From Lachnospiraceae bacterium (GTDB lineage Bacteria > Bacillota > Clostridia > Lachnospirales > Lachnospiraceae): DNA of 64,000 bases. The stretch is taken from NCBI GenBank assembly GCA_022483465.1, contig JAKVNF010000003.1, forward strand, positions 412,001-476,000, written 5' to 3'. Within the stretch, counting starts at the first letter, position 1, and every line of letters starts with the position of its first letter. The notes beneath the pieces are model-generated. The model ran no database searches and was not told the origin of the DNA. It worked only from the letters and a program-made list of their open reading frames with translations. The translations under genes were made by a program, and so were the position numbers. Of this stretch, positions 45,473 to 56,173 are shown piece by piece.

Positions 45473-47428
45473 ATGGCAAAGAAGAAGAGAGTACTGACAA
45501 AAAAGCAGAAGATCCTCCGCAGAGTGATCCGGATTCTGGTGATTCTGGCCGCGGCCATCCTGGCCTTTTTGATCTGGTGGAAATACTTCCACACCGAGAA
45601 TACGGCTGTCATGGATGCCTACAGCCCGGTCTACGACACTGCGGCGGTTACCAATATTGAGGAGACCTACGCTGCGACGGGAAAGATCGCCGCGGGGCGG
45701 GAGTCGGGAAGCGGGGACAGCGCCCAGGTGCAGACCTCGGCATCATCTTCCGGCAGCACCGCGGGCACCAGCAGTTCGACCACAACCGGCACTACCTCCG
45801 CCGGCACCGACAGCTATCCCGTCAAGGAGGTCTACGTGAAAGTCGGCGACCAGGTCAAGAAGGGAGATCCCCTCTACTCGCTGGACATGAGTGAGCTGGA
45901 GGATCAGATCACCCTGGACCAGAAAAAGCTCGCCCTGCAGCAGCAGTCCGATGCGATCGACGACGCGGCGGCCCAGCGGGCCCTGACACAGGCCCAGGAG
46001 GCCTCCGCCCAGCAGTATGAGGACGCCACCCGAAAGCTGAACGAGGCCTCAGCGGATGCCAACGAGACGATCGTGGACTCCGTCACCGGCAACCAGGACA
46101 TCGCCCGGCTCCAGCAGGCGGTCTCGGATGCCCAGGCCGCCTATGACAGCGCCAAGAAGACCTACGACGCCCTGGTGTCCCAACAGACCCAGGTGACCAG
46201 CCAGTACAATGCGCTGAGCGGGGAGATCTCCCTGGACAACGCCAACCTGCAGGCCAAGTACAGCACCCCCGAGTCCCAGCTCACTGACGACTACCAGAAC
46301 GCGGTGAAGTCGATCGACGAGAAGCAGGTCACGCTCCAGCAGTACGCCAACGCCAAGACCGCGATCGACACCCAGGTCAGCGACGCCCAGACCAAACTCG
46401 ACGACGCCAAGACCGCCCTGGACAGCGCAAAGTCGGACCTTACCACCGCCACCGGAAACCTGACCACCTCCGACGATTCCATCAAGACCCAGCAGCGGGC
46501 TCTGGAGGATCAGGCATCCAGCGTGAAGTCGACAAACCGCTCCACCGCAGAGGCGGAGGCCGCGGCAAAGGACACCATCGCAAAGAATGCGATCAGCCAG
46601 GAATCCTCCGCCCTGGACACGCAGCACGAGATCCAGAAGGCGCAGGAGAAGCTAAATGGCGCGGTGATCCGCGCCGCCATGGACGGCACGGTGACCAGCG
46701 TCAGCGCCCAGCCGGGACAGATGCCCGGCACCGATACGGTGGTCATCAACGACCTGGAGACCATGAAAGTGGTCATTGAAGTAGAAGAGGGCCACATCGC
46801 GGACATTCAGACCGGCCAGCGGGTCAGCGTCAAGACCGATTCCACGGGGAATGAGGTCCTGAGCGGCAAGGTGACCTACACGGCGATCACGCCGACGACG
46901 GCGACCCCCACTGCCAGCGGCAGCAGCTCCCAGAACACCGCCGTGAGCACTGGCACCAAGGCAACCTATCGAGTGGAGGTCACCCTGGACTCCCCCAACG
47001 ACCGGCTCCGCATCGGCATGACGGCAAACGTCACCTTCATTCTCGCCTCCGCATCGGATGTGCTGGCGGTTCCCACCGCGGCCATCCAGACGGATGAGAA
47101 CGGGAACAGCTATGTGCTGGTGGCGGATCAGACCGCCCAGGCAGGGACCGAGGCGGACACCTCCGAAGAGGAGGCAGCGCCGGCAACCTTCGGAGAGCGG
47201 GTCACGAATTTCCTGAACCGGATTACCCGGAAGGAGAGCGCGCAGGAGGGCTCCACTGACATGACTTCCTATCCCACCCAGATGGTTCCTGTCACCACCG
47301 GCATCTCGGACGACTACTACACCGAGATCACCTCCGGGGATGTCAAAGAGGGCGATCTGGTGGAGGAGCCGGGCGGCAGCACCTCCGGCACCTCGGATCT
47401 GTTGGAGGGTCTCTATGCAGCAGGCTGA
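45473..47428 (+). CDS. MacA/HlyD-type periplasmic adaptor-like protein
   Basis: 651 residues. A basic start and one membrane helix (about 17-40) precede the external part. A lipoyl-like half (PVKEVYVKVGDQVKKGDPLYSLD, about 122) and its partner (AAMDGTVTSVSAQPGQMPGTDTVVI, about 402) flank a long coiled-coil hairpin of about 250 residues. A beta-barrel follows, with VTLDSPNDRLRIGMTANVTFI. A Ser/Thr/Gly linker at about 80-115 is an unusual insertion between the helix and the lipoyl part. In Gram-positives such adaptors work with MacB-type ABC exporters, here the next two genes, whose starts overlap. The likely role is export of an antimicrobial or peptide; the substrate is unknown. Confidence 0.88.
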   Translation: MAKKKRVLTKKQKILRRVIRILVILAAAILAFLIWWKYFHTENTAVMDAYSPVYDTAAVTNIEETYAATGKIAAGRESGSGDSAQVQTSASSSGSTAGTSSSTTTGTTSAGTDSYPVKEVYVKVGDQVKKGDPLYSLDMSELEDQITLDQKKLALQQQSDAIDDAAAQRALTQAQEASAQQYEDATRKLNEASADANETIVDSVTGNQDIARLQQAVSDAQAAYDSAKKTYDALVSQQTQVTSQYNALSGEISLDNANLQAKYSTPESQLTDDYQNAVKSIDEKQVTLQQYANAKTAIDTQVSDAQTKLDDAKTALDSAKSDLTTATGNLTTSDDSIKTQQRALEDQASSVKSTNRSTAEAEAAAKDTIAKNAISQESSALDTQHEIQKAQEKLNGAVIRAAMDGTVTSVSAQPGQMPGTDTVVINDLETMKVVIEVEEGHIADIQTGQRVSVKTDSTGNEVLSGKVTYTAITPTTATPTASGSSSQNTAVSTGTKATYRVEVTLDSPNDRLRIGMTANVTFILASASDVLAVPTAAIQTDENGNSYVLVADQTAQAGTEADTSEEEAAPATFGERVTNFLNRITRKESAQEGSTDMTSYPTQMVPVTTGISDDYYTEITSGDVKEGDLVEEPGGSTSGTSDLLEGLYAAG

Positions 47429-48260
47429 GGAGAAAAAGGCGGCCCCGGAGGGGATCACCATCACCGATCTGGATGAGCTGATCCATGAGGAGGCGCCGGG
47501 GCAGGAGACAACCCCCAAAACAGCAGAAGAGGAGAAAGTCGTCCCTGAGAAAGCGCCGGAGGAGTCGCCCCTGATCGACATGCGGGACATCGTCAAGCGC
47601 TTTTACATCGGGACGGAGAATGAGCTGGAGGTGCTCCACGGCATCTGCCTTTCCGTGCACCGGGGTGAGTTCACCTCCATCGTCGGGGAGTCCGGGTCCG
47701 GAAAGTCGACCCTGATGAACCTGATCGGGCTCCTGGACCATCCCACGTCCGGCACCTACCTCCTGGAGGGGGAGGACACGGGATCGATGGACGACGACAC
47801 GCTCTCCTCCGTGCGGGGACAGCAGATCGGCTTTGTCTTTCAGACCTACAACCTGATCCCCCGCATGAGCGCCCTGAAAAACGTGGAGGTGCCGATGCTC
47901 TATGCGAGGGTCCCCCAGGCGGAGCGCACCGAGCGGGCCAAGTACCTCCTAGAGCTGGTCGGCATGAAGGAGCGGATGCTCCACACCCCAGATGAGCTCT
48001 CCGGCGGGCAAAAGCAGCGGGTCGCCATCGCGAGGGCGATGGCAAACGACCCCGCCCTGATCCTCGCCGATGAGCCGACGGGCGCACTGGATTCTACAAC
48101 CGGGCACATGATCATGGACCTGTTTCACAAGCTCCACGACGAGGCGCACCGGACGATTGTGCTCATCACCCACTCCGCCGCCCTCGCGGAGGAGACGCCG
48201 CGGATTCTGACCCTCTCCGACGGCAGAATCATTGCAGAGAGGAGGGGAACCCGATGCTGA
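47415..48260 (+). CDS. MacB-type ABC transporter ATPase
   Basis: 281 residues from the ATG after GGAGGG, overlapping the adaptor gene by 14 bp. An acidic, unusual 55-residue N-terminal extension precedes the ATPase core: Walker [11 protein letters not shown]-loop [13 protein letters not shown], signature [15 protein letters not shown], Walker [13 protein letters not shown], and the switch His in ITHSA. It powers the permease at 48254. The core is closest to LolD/MacB exporter ATPases. The overlapping gene starts imply tight coupling in one transcript. Confidence 0.93.
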   Translation: MQQAEEKKAAPEGITITDLDELIHEEAPGQETTPKTAEEEKVVPEKAPEESPLIDMRDIVKRFYIGTENELEVLHGICLSVHRGEFTSIVGESGSGKSTLMNLIGLLDHPTSGTYLLEGEDTGSMDDDTLSSVRGQQIGFVFQTYNLIPRMSALKNVEVPMLYARVPQAERTERAKYLLELVGMKERMLHTPDELSGGQKQRVAIARAMANDPALILADEPTGALDSTTGHMIMDLFHKLHDEAHRTIVLITHSAALAEETPRILTLSDGRIIAERRGTRC

Positions 48261-49579
48261 TGGAAAACATCCGCCTTGCGGCGGCATCGATGGCGGCCAA
48301 CAAGCTCCGCACCTTCCTGACGATGCTGGGCATCATCATCGGCATCGCCTCGGTGATCGCGATCATGACGGTGGGCAACTCCCAGATGGCGGAGAACCGC
48401 AAGCAGAACTCGATGTTCGGCATCGACAACGTCTCCGTCTACGTGTATTTTCAGGACGACGGGAGCGACCCCAACATCGACTACTCCAAGCACATCCCCG
48501 AGTTCAAGCAGGATGTGCTATCCGGCATGTGCACCACTTTTGCGGACGAGATCGAGGGGATCTCCGTGCAGAGCAACTATTCCTTTTCCGGAAAGGCCGT
48601 TGTCTCCGGGAAGGACCCGGACAAGTACTACGCCAACGTTTACCTCTCCGGCGTCAATCCCGGGTACTTCACCGTGAACAACACCTCGATCACCCTGCAG
48701 AAGGGCCGGATCTTCCAGGCAAAGGAGACCGCAGCGGACTCCTACGTGTGCCTGGTGTCGGACCTTCTGGTGAACAACCTCTTTGACGGCGACATGGACC
48801 GGGCCCTGGGGCAGAAGATCACGGTGAACCTCACGGACACCGAGACCACAAATGACTACACGATCATCGGAGTCTACTCCTCGAGCGACTACAGCCAGAT
48901 GTTCTCCCAGGGCGGGGTCACCGACATGAAGGACATCCAGAGCAGCGTCTTCATCCCCTATCTGAACATGGAGGCCCAGGGCGCTGCCTACGATCAGAGC
49001 CAGGGATACACCTCCCAGACGGGTCGGATCCAGTTTTTTGACCTGCGCTGCACATCGGGCACCGATGTGTCGGACTTCTCCACCCAGCTCCAGAGCTACC
49101 TCCAGTCCCAGTTCGATGCGGACTCCGGTTTTGTCGTCAACTGCTACAACAACGCGGAGTGGATCAAGCAGGAAGAGGAAAACATGAGAAAACAGACGCT
49201 GACGATCACGATGATCGGGGCCATCGCCCTGCTTGTCGGCGGCATCGGCGTCATGAACATCATGACGGTCTCCATCACGGAGCGCACCCGGGAGATCGGA
49301 ACGAGAAAGGCCCTGGGGGCCAAAAATCGGGAGATCCGGGCCCAGTTCATCACGGAGGCGATCCTGATCAGCCTCCTGGGCGGGCTGATCGGCATGATCG
49401 CCGGGGTAGTGACCGGGGTGGTGGTCTGTCGGCTGGTGCAGCACATCGACGTTGTGCTGGACCCCAGGACGATATTGATCTCCTTTGGCCTGACCTTTGC
49501 CGTCGGCGTGTTCTTTGGCTACTATCCCGCAAACCGGGCAGCCCGGATGGATCCCATCGAGGCGCTCCGATACGAGTAG
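48254..49579 (+). CDS. MacB-type (FtsX-fold) ABC permease
   Basis: 441 residues, overlapping the ATPase gene by 7 bp. The N-terminal helix ([21 protein letters not shown]) is followed by a large extracellular MacB-type domain (about 45-315). Three C-terminal helices follow, with the FtsX signature [33 protein letters not shown] and the closing [19 protein letters not shown]. It forms a dimeric export channel moved by the ATPase, with the adaptor on the outside. Length and topology are as in the family. Confidence 0.94.
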   Translation: MLMENIRLAAASMAANKLRTFLTMLGIIIGIASVIAIMTVGNSQMAENRKQNSMFGIDNVSVYVYFQDDGSDPNIDYSKHIPEFKQDVLSGMCTTFADEIEGISVQSNYSFSGKAVVSGKDPDKYYANVYLSGVNPGYFTVNNTSITLQKGRIFQAKETAADSYVCLVSDLLVNNLFDGDMDRALGQKITVNLTDTETTNDYTIIGVYSSSDYSQMFSQGGVTDMKDIQSSVFIPYLNMEAQGAAYDQSQGYTSQTGRIQFFDLRCTSGTDVSDFSTQLQSYLQSQFDADSGFVVNCYNNAEWIKQEEENMRKQTLTITMIGAIALLVGGIGVMNIMTVSITERTREIGTRKALGAKNREIRAQFITEAILISLLGGLIGMIAGVVTGVVVCRLVQHIDVVLDPRTILISFGLTFAVGVFFGYYPANRAARMDPIEALRYE

Positions 49580-49590
49580 GAGGAAAAAAG

Positions 49591-50481
49591 ATGAAAAGAC
49601 GATTGCTGACAGGACTTTTGTCGCTGGCGCTTGCCGGCGGGATGATCCTTGCCGTGCCAGGATCAGTGCAGGCGGCCTCTCTGAAGGTGACAGCCGCATC
49701 CGCAGAAGTCCCGGAGAGCGTCCCACTGACGGCAGAAAGTGCCGTCCTCTACGACATGAACAAAAAGCAGGTGGTCGCAGAGAAGAACCTGCAGGCAAAG
49801 GTGGAGCCTGGGGATCTTGCGCGGCTCTGCGCACTCCTTGTTGCCTGCGAGAACATCTACAGCCCGGCGGACCGGGTGACGATCACCAAGGATGTGCAGG
49901 ATGCGGTGCGCGCCCAGGGCGGGACGAACCTGTTCCAGCCGGGAGAGACGGTCTCGGTGCAGGACCTCTATTACGCCACGGTCCTGACCGGGGCGGATGA
50001 CGCGGTGCTCGCCCTCGGGCGCAAGGCTGCGGGGAGCGACGCGGTGTTTGCGCTTCTCCTCAACCGGAAGGCAAACCAGCTGGGGCTTCACAACACCCGC
50101 TTTGCCAATGCCACCGGGATCCCGGGGCAGGGCTCCTATACCAGCGCCGAGGACGCAGTGATCCTGACGAAGGCCATCCTCACCAACAAGACCGCCTACA
50201 GCGTGCTGCTTGCCGACAGCTGGACCATCGGTGCCACTGCCCAGCACCCGGACGGCATCCAGATCGGAACGAACTACAAGATGGGCATGAACCTGATGCC
50301 GGTTCCCGGCATGGACACCTTCGGGGACAGCTTCGAAGCTGGCGGCAGCTATGGCGCCCTCTCGATGTTCACCTCCTGGATGGGAAGGCCGTACCTTTGC
50401 GTGACGCTCGGGAGCAAAAGCTACGAGGAGAGCATCAACGACCAGGCAAATCTGTTTCTTTCCTACATTCCGGGGACCTGA
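49591..50481 (+). CDS. S11 (D-Ala-D-Ala carboxypeptidase)-like protein lacking the catalytic Ser/Lys
   Basis: 296 residues with a clear signal peptide (MKRRLLTGLLSLALAGGMILAVPGSVQA). The fold is that of penicillin-binding S11 peptidases (AVLYDMNKKQVVAEKNLQAKVEPGDLARLCALLVA ... LGLHNTRFANATGI). Where active enzymes have SLTK (S-x-x-K), this one has GDLAR; the S-x-N box reads TGADDA and the K-T/S-G box is not recognisable. It is therefore probably inactive and may bind peptidoglycan or the neighbouring MacAB proteins. GGAGG is upstream; it starts 11 bp after the permease stop. Confidence 0.82.
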   Translation: MKRRLLTGLLSLALAGGMILAVPGSVQAASLKVTAASAEVPESVPLTAESAVLYDMNKKQVVAEKNLQAKVEPGDLARLCALLVACENIYSPADRVTITKDVQDAVRAQGGTNLFQPGETVSVQDLYYATVLTGADDAVLALGRKAAGSDAVFALLLNRKANQLGLHNTRFANATGIPGQGSYTSAEDAVILTKAILTNKTAYSVLLADSWTIGATAQHPDGIQIGTNYKMGMNLMPVPGMDTFGDSFEAGGSYGALSMFTSWMGRPYLCVTLGSKSYEESINDQANLFLSYIPGT

Positions 50482-50486
50482 CGACG

Positions 50487-51488
50487 ATGGACAAGGTGCT
50501 GACCTATGAAGTGAAGGAGGAGGACATGGCAGACACCGCAGGCGGCGTCGTCTCCCTCCTTCTCAAAAACCACCTGCACGTGACGGGACACGAGATCTCC
50601 CGGGCAAAGTTTGCCCCCGGGGGCATCACCGCCTCCGGGCGGCCGATCCGGGTCTCGGAGCGGGCCAAGGTCGGGGACGTGATCCGGGTGACCCTGCCCG
50701 AGACCCAGGACGGGGCCAGGATCCTGCCGGAGGATGCGCCCATCGACATCCTGTACGAGGATGAGGACCTGATCGCGCTGAACAAGCGGGCAGGAGAGGT
50801 GGTGCACCCCTCCCCCGGCCACTACACCGGGACGCTGGCAAACTTTGTGGCGGGGTACTTCCAGAAGGAGGGGATCGCCACGGCGCCCAGGATCACCGGG
50901 CGCCTGGACAAGGAGACCAGCGGCGTCATCCTCTTTGCCAAGAACCGGGCTGCCGCGGCGAGGCTGATCCGGGAGCGGAACAAAAATGAGTCCGGCAGGA
51001 CCTACTTTGCCCTGGTGGAGGGGACCTTCCCCGCGGGAAAGAAGGAGGGGACCCTGACCGGAAACATGGAGAAGGCGCCGGATGTGCTGATGCTGCGCAG
51101 GATGACGCAGGAGGGCGGCGTCCCCGCAACAACCAGGTACCGGGTGCTGGAGGAGACCGAGAGGACCTGGGATGACGGCACGGGGCGCAAAATCCCCGGT
51201 GCGTCCCTCCTTGTTGTCACGATCGACACGGGAAGGACCCACCAGATCCGCCTCCACATGGCCTCCGTCGGCCACCCCATCGTCCACGACACCCTCTACG
51301 GCTTCGGGGCGGTGCAGGAGGGGCACGTCGTGAGCATGCCGGACGGGACGAGAAGGGCCCTTCTCCACGCGGGGATCATGACCTTCACGCAGCCCTTTAC
51401 CGGCAGGAGGCTCTCGCTCCACGCGCCGCTCCCGGAGGATTTTGCAGCCGTGCTCACCATGGCCGGCCTTCCCATCCCCAATGTGTGA
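50487..51488 (+). CDS. RluA-family pseudouridine synthase
   Basis: 333 residues from the ATG 5 bp after the previous stop. An S4-like N-terminal part (EISRAKFAPGGITASGRPIRVSERAKVGDVIRV) is followed by the catalytic domain with GRLDKETSGVILFAKN (Asp at about 142), the signature TGRTHQIRLHMASVGHPIVHD, and the RRALLHAG box. It converts uridine to pseudouridine in rRNA or tRNA; which site cannot be told. It has no apparent link to the export operon except position. Confidence 0.92.
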   Translation: MDKVLTYEVKEEDMADTAGGVVSLLLKNHLHVTGHEISRAKFAPGGITASGRPIRVSERAKVGDVIRVTLPETQDGARILPEDAPIDILYEDEDLIALNKRAGEVVHPSPGHYTGTLANFVAGYFQKEGIATAPRITGRLDKETSGVILFAKNRAAAARLIRERNKNESGRTYFALVEGTFPAGKKEGTLTGNMEKAPDVLMLRRMTQEGGVPATTRYRVLEETERTWDDGTGRKIPGASLLVVTIDTGRTHQIRLHMASVGHPIVHDTLYGFGAVQEGHVVSMPDGTRRALLHAGIMTFTQPFTGRRLSLHAPLPEDFAAVLTMAGLPIPNV

Positions 51489-51871
51489 ATCCGTGTATAC
51501 AGTGCGTACAATTTTATGAATATTTCGTCTGAGGCGCCTCCGCCTTGACAACTGCCAAGGGCAGCGGCTAAAATATGACTAATTATTTCGTAAAGGCGAC
51601 TGCTCCTTACGTGTCCTTTGAAGTAGGAATGGAGAATCAATCTCAGGCTGATTAGAATGGTGCAATGGTGCAGGTATTTCCCGGACCAATGCATCTTTTT
51701 TGTATGCTTTATGAGGCTAAAGTGGTAAAGCACGAAATTTTCCAAGACCGTACCCCGTCGGATTCCCCGCTGCCAACCATTTCCACTTCAGATCATAAAG
51801 GACTTCCAAAAGGCTTTCTGCGGCATAACGCCGCCTGAGCATAGAAACACATCGAAAAGAGAGGAAAAGAA
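51489..51871 (+). promoter_or_regulatory. Intergenic region with promoter of the opp operon
   Basis: About 380 bp without a gene. TTGACA (51545-51550), an 18-bp spacer and TAAAAT (51569-51574) form a good promoter. A dyad CTGCC-AAG-GGCAG (51552-51564) within the spacer may be an operator. This leaves a leader of about 290 nt before oppB; I saw no known riboswitch in it. GAGAGGAAAAG is the ribosome site for oppB. Confidence 0.6.
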
Positions 51872-52783
51872 ATGGCCAAGTACATCGTCAAGAGAGTCAT
51901 ACTCGCGATCATCACCCTGTTTCTGATCTGCTTCATCACCTTCTTCCTCATGAACGCCATCCCCGGCGGTCCCTTCAACGGAGAGAAGGCGAAATCAGAG
52001 GCAGTGCTGGCAGCTCTGAACGCAAAGTACGGACTCGACAAGCCCGTGGGCATCCAGTTTATCAACTACATGAAGAACCTTCTTCACGGCGATTTCGGTG
52101 TCTCCTTAAAGACCCAGCGCGACATCGCCACCACGATCCGTGAGTCCTTCAAGGTCTCCGCGAAGATCGGCGGCATCGCGATCATCGTCGCCCTGATCTG
52201 CGGCATCGTGCTTGGCGCAGTGGCAGCCCTGAACCGCAACAAGTGGCCGGACCACGTGATCATCTTCTTCGTGACGCTGTTCACAGCCATGCCCTCCTTC
52301 GTGGCGGCTTCCTTCCTGCTCCTGATCTTCTGTATCCAGCTGCAGTGGGTGCCGGTCTGGAGCACGGAGCATCCCTCCTACGTCCTGCCGGTCATCGCCC
52401 TGTCCCTCTCGCCGATGGCCTACATCACGAGACTGACGAAGACCTCGATGCTGGACGTGCTGGGTCAGGACTACATCCGCACGGCACGGGCCAAGGGTGT
52501 CCGCCCCATCAAAGTCATCTTTGTGCACGCACTGCGCAACGCCCTGATCCCGGTCATCACCTATGTTGGACCGCTCACCGCCTCGATTCTCACCGGCTCC
52601 CTGGTTGTGGAGAAGATCTTCACCATCGGCGGCCTGGGCTCCAAGTTCGTGGATTCCATCACCAACCGTGACTATCCGATGATCATGGGCACGACGATCT
52701 TCCTGGCCTTCATCATGGTCCTGATGAACCTGCTCAGTGATCTCGTGTACAAGCTGGTGGATCCGAGAATTCAGCTGGATTAA
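51872..52783 (+). CDS. oppB: Oligopeptide ABC transporter permease OppB
   Basis: 303 residues with six membrane helices. It begins MAKYIVKRVILAIITLFLICFITFFLMNAIPGGPF, the usual OppB/DppB start. The ATPase-contact EAA-type loop is DYIRTARAKGVRPIKVIFVHALRNALIPVIT. It forms the membrane channel with OppC for peptide import. It is the first gene of oppBCDF-A, all co-directional with short gaps. Confidence 0.95.
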   Translation: MAKYIVKRVILAIITLFLICFITFFLMNAIPGGPFNGEKAKSEAVLAALNAKYGLDKPVGIQFINYMKNLLHGDFGVSLKTQRDIATTIRESFKVSAKIGGIAIIVALICGIVLGAVAALNRNKWPDHVIIFFVTLFTAMPSFVAASFLLLIFCIQLQWVPVWSTEHPSYVLPVIALSLSPMAYITRLTKTSMLDVLGQDYIRTARAKGVRPIKVIFVHALRNALIPVITYVGPLTASILTGSLVVEKIFTIGGLGSKFVDSITNRDYPMIMGTTIFLAFIMVLMNLLSDLVYKLVDPRIQLD

Positions 52784-52798
52784 AGAAGGAGGAAAACA

Positions 52799-53878
52799 AT
52801 GAGCGAGAATTACAGCATCCCGGCACCGAAGAAGCACCCCTTAAGCCTCCAGATCGATCCCGCACTTTTCGAGAAGGCAACCGACGAGGAGAAGAAGCAG
52901 ACCGATGTGATGGCCGAGTCCACCACCTTCTTCAAGGACGGCATGAGAAGACTCCGGAAGAACCCGCTGGCGGTGTTCTCCTTCTGGGTCCTGGTCGTTC
53001 TGATCATGATCATGCTCTTTGCCCCGATGGTGGTTCCCTACAGCTATGAGGAGATCATCACCGTGGAGGGCGTGAGAGACAAGGGCGCAGCAAACCTTGC
53101 CCCCTTCCAGTATTCGGCAAAAGAGCAGGCATACATGGACAAGTACGGCGTCAGGATCTTCCCCCACATCATGGGCACCGATGAGCTCTGCCGTGACTAC
53201 TTCATCCGTGTGGTCTATGGCACGAGAGTCTCCTTCCTGGTCGGTATCTTTGCTTCCCTGATGGTCCTTGTCATCGGCACGATCTACGGCGCCATCTCAG
53301 GCTACTTCGGCGGCAAGGTCGACCTGATCATGATGCGTATCGTGGATATCATCTACTCGCTGCCAGACCTTCTGGTTATCATCCTCCTCTCCGTCGTGTT
53401 CAAGGAGACGATGGACTTCTCGAGCGTCCCGGTCGTCGGTAAGCTCGGTACCAACATGGTCTCCATGTTCATCGTGTTCGGCCTTCTGTACTGGGTCGGT
53501 ATGGCGAGAATGGTCCGCGGCGAGATCATGGGCATCAAGCAGAACGAGTATGTGCTCGCGGCAAAGAGCATGGGCGCCTCCGGCTCCCGCATCATCCGCC
53601 GGCACATCCTGCCGAACTGTCTGTCCGTCATCATCATCATGACGGCGCAGGAGATTCCGGCCGCCATCTTCACCGAGTCCTACCTCTCGTTCATCGGCCT
53701 GGGCGTTGCCCTTCCGATGCCGTCCCTGGGCTCTCTGGCAAACGCGGCCCGCTCCGGAATGCAGTCCTACCCCTGGAAACTCGTCTTCCCCGCGGCATCC
53801 ATCGTCCTGATCGTGCTCGCATTCAACCTGATCGGCGATGCCATGCGTGATGCATTCGATCCGAAGCTGAAGAACTGA
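52799..53878 (+). CDS. oppC: Oligopeptide ABC transporter permease OppC
   Basis: 359 residues. A cytoplasmic N-terminal region of about 55 residues precedes the first helix (VFSFWVLVVLIMIMLFAPMVV). The loop NEYVLAAKSMGASGSRIIRRHILPNCLSVIIIMT is the EAA motif, and the C-terminus DAMRDAFDPKLKN is typical. It starts 15 bp after oppB with GAAGGAGG. It is the partner channel subunit. Confidence 0.95.
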   Translation: MSENYSIPAPKKHPLSLQIDPALFEKATDEEKKQTDVMAESTTFFKDGMRRLRKNPLAVFSFWVLVVLIMIMLFAPMVVPYSYEEIITVEGVRDKGAANLAPFQYSAKEQAYMDKYGVRIFPHIMGTDELCRDYFIRVVYGTRVSFLVGIFASLMVLVIGTIYGAISGYFGGKVDLIMMRIVDIIYSLPDLLVIILLSVVFKETMDFSSVPVVGKLGTNMVSMFIVFGLLYWVGMARMVRGEIMGIKQNEYVLAAKSMGASGSRIIRRHILPNCLSVIIIMTAQEIPAAIFTESYLSFIGLGVALPMPSLGSLANAARSGMQSYPWKLVFPAASIVLIVLAFNLIGDAMRDAFDPKLKN

Positions 53879-53891
53879 CAGGAGGCAAACC

Positions 53892-54977
53892 ATGTCTGAG
53901 AATACAAACAAGAACAGCAGTGAGGAGCTCCTCCTGCAGGTCAAGGATCTGCACACCTCCTTCTTCACCGATTCCGGTGAGGTGCAGGCCGTCAACGGCG
54001 TCTCGTTCAACCTCTCCCCGGGCAAGATCCTGGGCGTGGTCGGCGAGTCCGGCTCCGGCAAGTCCGTGACCGCCTACTCCATCATGCAGATCCTCGCCGA
54101 GACCGGTAAGGTCGTGCAGGGCGAGATCCTCTACAAGGGTGAGAACATCCTCAAGTGGGACAAGAACAAGCTCAACGAGTTCCGCGGCGCGAAGTGTTCT
54201 ATCATCTTCCAGGACCCCATGACCAGCCTAAACCCGACCTTCACGGTCGGCTGGCAGCTTCGGGAGGCCCTGCAGCTCCACACCAAGTACAAGACCAAGG
54301 AGCAGGCAAATCAGCGCTCCATTGAACTTCTGAAGATGGTCGGCGTCAACGAGCCCGAGTCCCGTGTGAAGCAGTATCCCTTCGAGCTCTCCGGCGGCAT
54401 GCGCCAGCGTGTCATGATCGCCATGGCCCTTGCCTGCGAGCCGGACATCCTGATCGCCGATGAGCCTACAACGGCTCTCGACGTCACCATTCAGGCCCAG
54501 ATCCTGGACCTGATGAAGGACCTGCAGAAGCAGCTGGGCATGGCCATCATCCTGGTCACCCACGACCTGGGCGTCATTGCCTCCATGTGCGATGAGATCA
54601 TCGTCATGTACGGCGGCAGAGTCTGTGAGCGCGGCACGGCAGATGATATTTTCTATCGCCCCTGCCACGAGTACACAAAGGGCCTTCTGCGCTCGATCCC
54701 GACCATGAGCAACATGAAGAAGAAGCTCGTCCCGATCGGCGGCACCCCCATCAACATGCTGGCTATGCCCAAGGGCTGTGCTTTCTGCCCCCGGTGTGAT
54801 GCGGCGCGCAAGATCTGTCTGACCGAGGTTCCACCGGAGGTCCGCACCCCCGACGGCCACCTCGCCTCCTGCTGGATCAACTGGAAGAACATGGCAGATC
54901 AGGGCCTGCTCGATGAGGCCCAGGCAGAGGCCGTCCTGGAGAAGGCAGAAAAGGACAAGGAGGCAACCGCAAAATGA
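53892..54977 (+). CDS. oppD: Oligopeptide ABC transporter ATPase OppD
   Basis: 361 residues. Walker [16 protein letters not shown] (about residue 52), Q-loop [12 protein letters not shown], signature [16 protein letters not shown], Walker [15 protein letters not shown]. The C-terminal oligopeptide extension has the Cys cluster [15 protein letters not shown] (likely iron-sulfur or zinc binding, as in the family). It overlaps oppF by 4 bp (ATGA). It supplies energy for peptide uptake. Confidence 0.95.
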   Translation: MSENTNKNSSEELLLQVKDLHTSFFTDSGEVQAVNGVSFNLSPGKILGVVGESGSGKSVTAYSIMQILAETGKVVQGEILYKGENILKWDKNKLNEFRGAKCSIIFQDPMTSLNPTFTVGWQLREALQLHTKYKTKEQANQRSIELLKMVGVNEPESRVKQYPFELSGGMRQRVMIAMALACEPDILIADEPTTALDVTIQAQILDLMKDLQKQLGMAIILVTHDLGVIASMCDEIIVMYGGRVCERGTADDIFYRPCHEYTKGLLRSIPTMSNMKKKLVPIGGTPINMLAMPKGCAFCPRCDAARKICLTEVPPEVRTPDGHLASCWINWKNMADQGLLDEAQAEAVLEKAEKDKEATAK

Positions 54978-55954
54978 GCGAACCCGAAACGAAAAAGAGC
55001 GAATACCTCGTGGAGGTGAAGGACTTAAAGGAGTGGTTCCCGGTCAAGACCGGCTGGTTCCACACCACCCCCTTAAAGGCAGTGGACGGCGTCTCCTTCA
55101 ACATCAAAGCTGGCGAGACGCTGGGCCTGGTGGGAGAGTCCGGCTGCGGCAAGACCACGGTCGGCAGAACCCTTCTGCGCCTCTATGAGCCCACCGGCGG
55201 TGAGTTCTACTTCAACGGAGAACTGGTCACCGAGAAGAACATCCACCCGCTGCGCAAGCAGATGCAGATGGTGTTCCAGGATCCCTACTCCTCTCTGAAT
55301 CCCCGCATGACCGTCGAGGACATCATCGGAGAGCCGCTGGACATCCATCACCTGTACAGCTCCAGGCAGGAGCGGCATGACAAGATCATGCACCTGATGG
55401 AGCTGGTGGGACTCAACGCAGAGCACGCAACCCGCTATGCCCACGAGTTCTCCGGCGGCCAGAGACAGCGTATCGGCATCGCCAGAGCCCTCGCCGTGGA
55501 CCCGAAGTTCATCGTCTGCGATGAGCCGGTCTCCGCACTGGACGTCTCGATTCAGGCCCAGGTCATCAACATGTTTGAGGAGCTCCAGGAGAAGCTGGGC
55601 GTTGCGTACCTGTTCATCGCCCATGACCTTCTGGTGGTGCGCCACATCTCCAAGCGCGTGGCGGTCATGTATCTCGGCCGCATCGTGGAGATTGCCGACA
55701 CGGATGACCTCTACGATCACCCGATCCACCCCTACACCCTCTCGCTCCTCTCGGCCGTGCCGATCCCGGATCCGAAGACCGCGCGGGCTTCCAAGCGCAT
55801 CATCCTCGAGGGCGATGTGCCGAGCCCGCTCCACATGCCCTCCGGCTGCCCCTTCCGCACCAGATGCCGCTATGCCACCGAGCAGTGTGCCAAGGAGGCA
55901 CCGGCCCTGAAGGACCGCGGCGGCAACCACTTCGTGGCCTGCTGGAACAAGTAA
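54974..55954 (+). CDS. oppF: Oligopeptide ABC transporter ATPase OppF
   Basis: 326 residues. Walker [22 protein letters not shown]-loop [15 protein letters not shown], signature [17 protein letters not shown], Walker [15 protein letters not shown]. The C-terminal Cys motif is [14 protein letters not shown]. It is the second ATPase of the heterodimeric pump. Followed by a promoter for the binding protein gene. Confidence 0.95.
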   Translation: MSEPETKKSEYLVEVKDLKEWFPVKTGWFHTTPLKAVDGVSFNIKAGETLGLVGESGCGKTTVGRTLLRLYEPTGGEFYFNGELVTEKNIHPLRKQMQMVFQDPYSSLNPRMTVEDIIGEPLDIHHLYSSRQERHDKIMHLMELVGLNAEHATRYAHEFSGGQRQRIGIARALAVDPKFIVCDEPVSALDVSIQAQVINMFEELQEKLGVAYLFIAHDLLVVRHISKRVAVMYLGRIVEIADTDDLYDHPIHPYTLSLLSAVPIPDPKTARASKRIILEGDVPSPLHMPSGCPFRTRCRYATEQCAKEAPALKDRGGNHFVACWNK

Positions 55955-56012
55955 CAATCTGCCCCCTTGGCGCCATCCGGACAATTTGTGGGAAATGGAT
56001 AAAAATTTCCCG

Positions 56013-56041
56013 TTGGAGGATAGGAGCTGCGGGGATATAAT
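56013..56041 (+). promoter_or_regulatory. Strong promoter before the peptide-binding lipoprotein gene
   Basis: TTGGAG, exactly 17 bp and a perfect TATAAT. The dyad GGGAAAT...ATTTCCC (55990-56011) lies just upstream. The leader of about 125 nt includes a hairpin GGGTTCC...GGAACCC near 56079-56098. A separate promoter lets the binding protein be made in excess over the pump. Confidence 0.75.
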
Positions 56042-56173
56042 GATTCCGCATGGGCCCGGATTCATGGCCCTGCACCGGGTTCCCCTGTCAGGAACCCCCA
56101 AATGAGATGACGCCGGAGGATCCATATCGGTCCCCCGTCGATCATATATCTTCAATTTTCAAAGGAGGAAATT

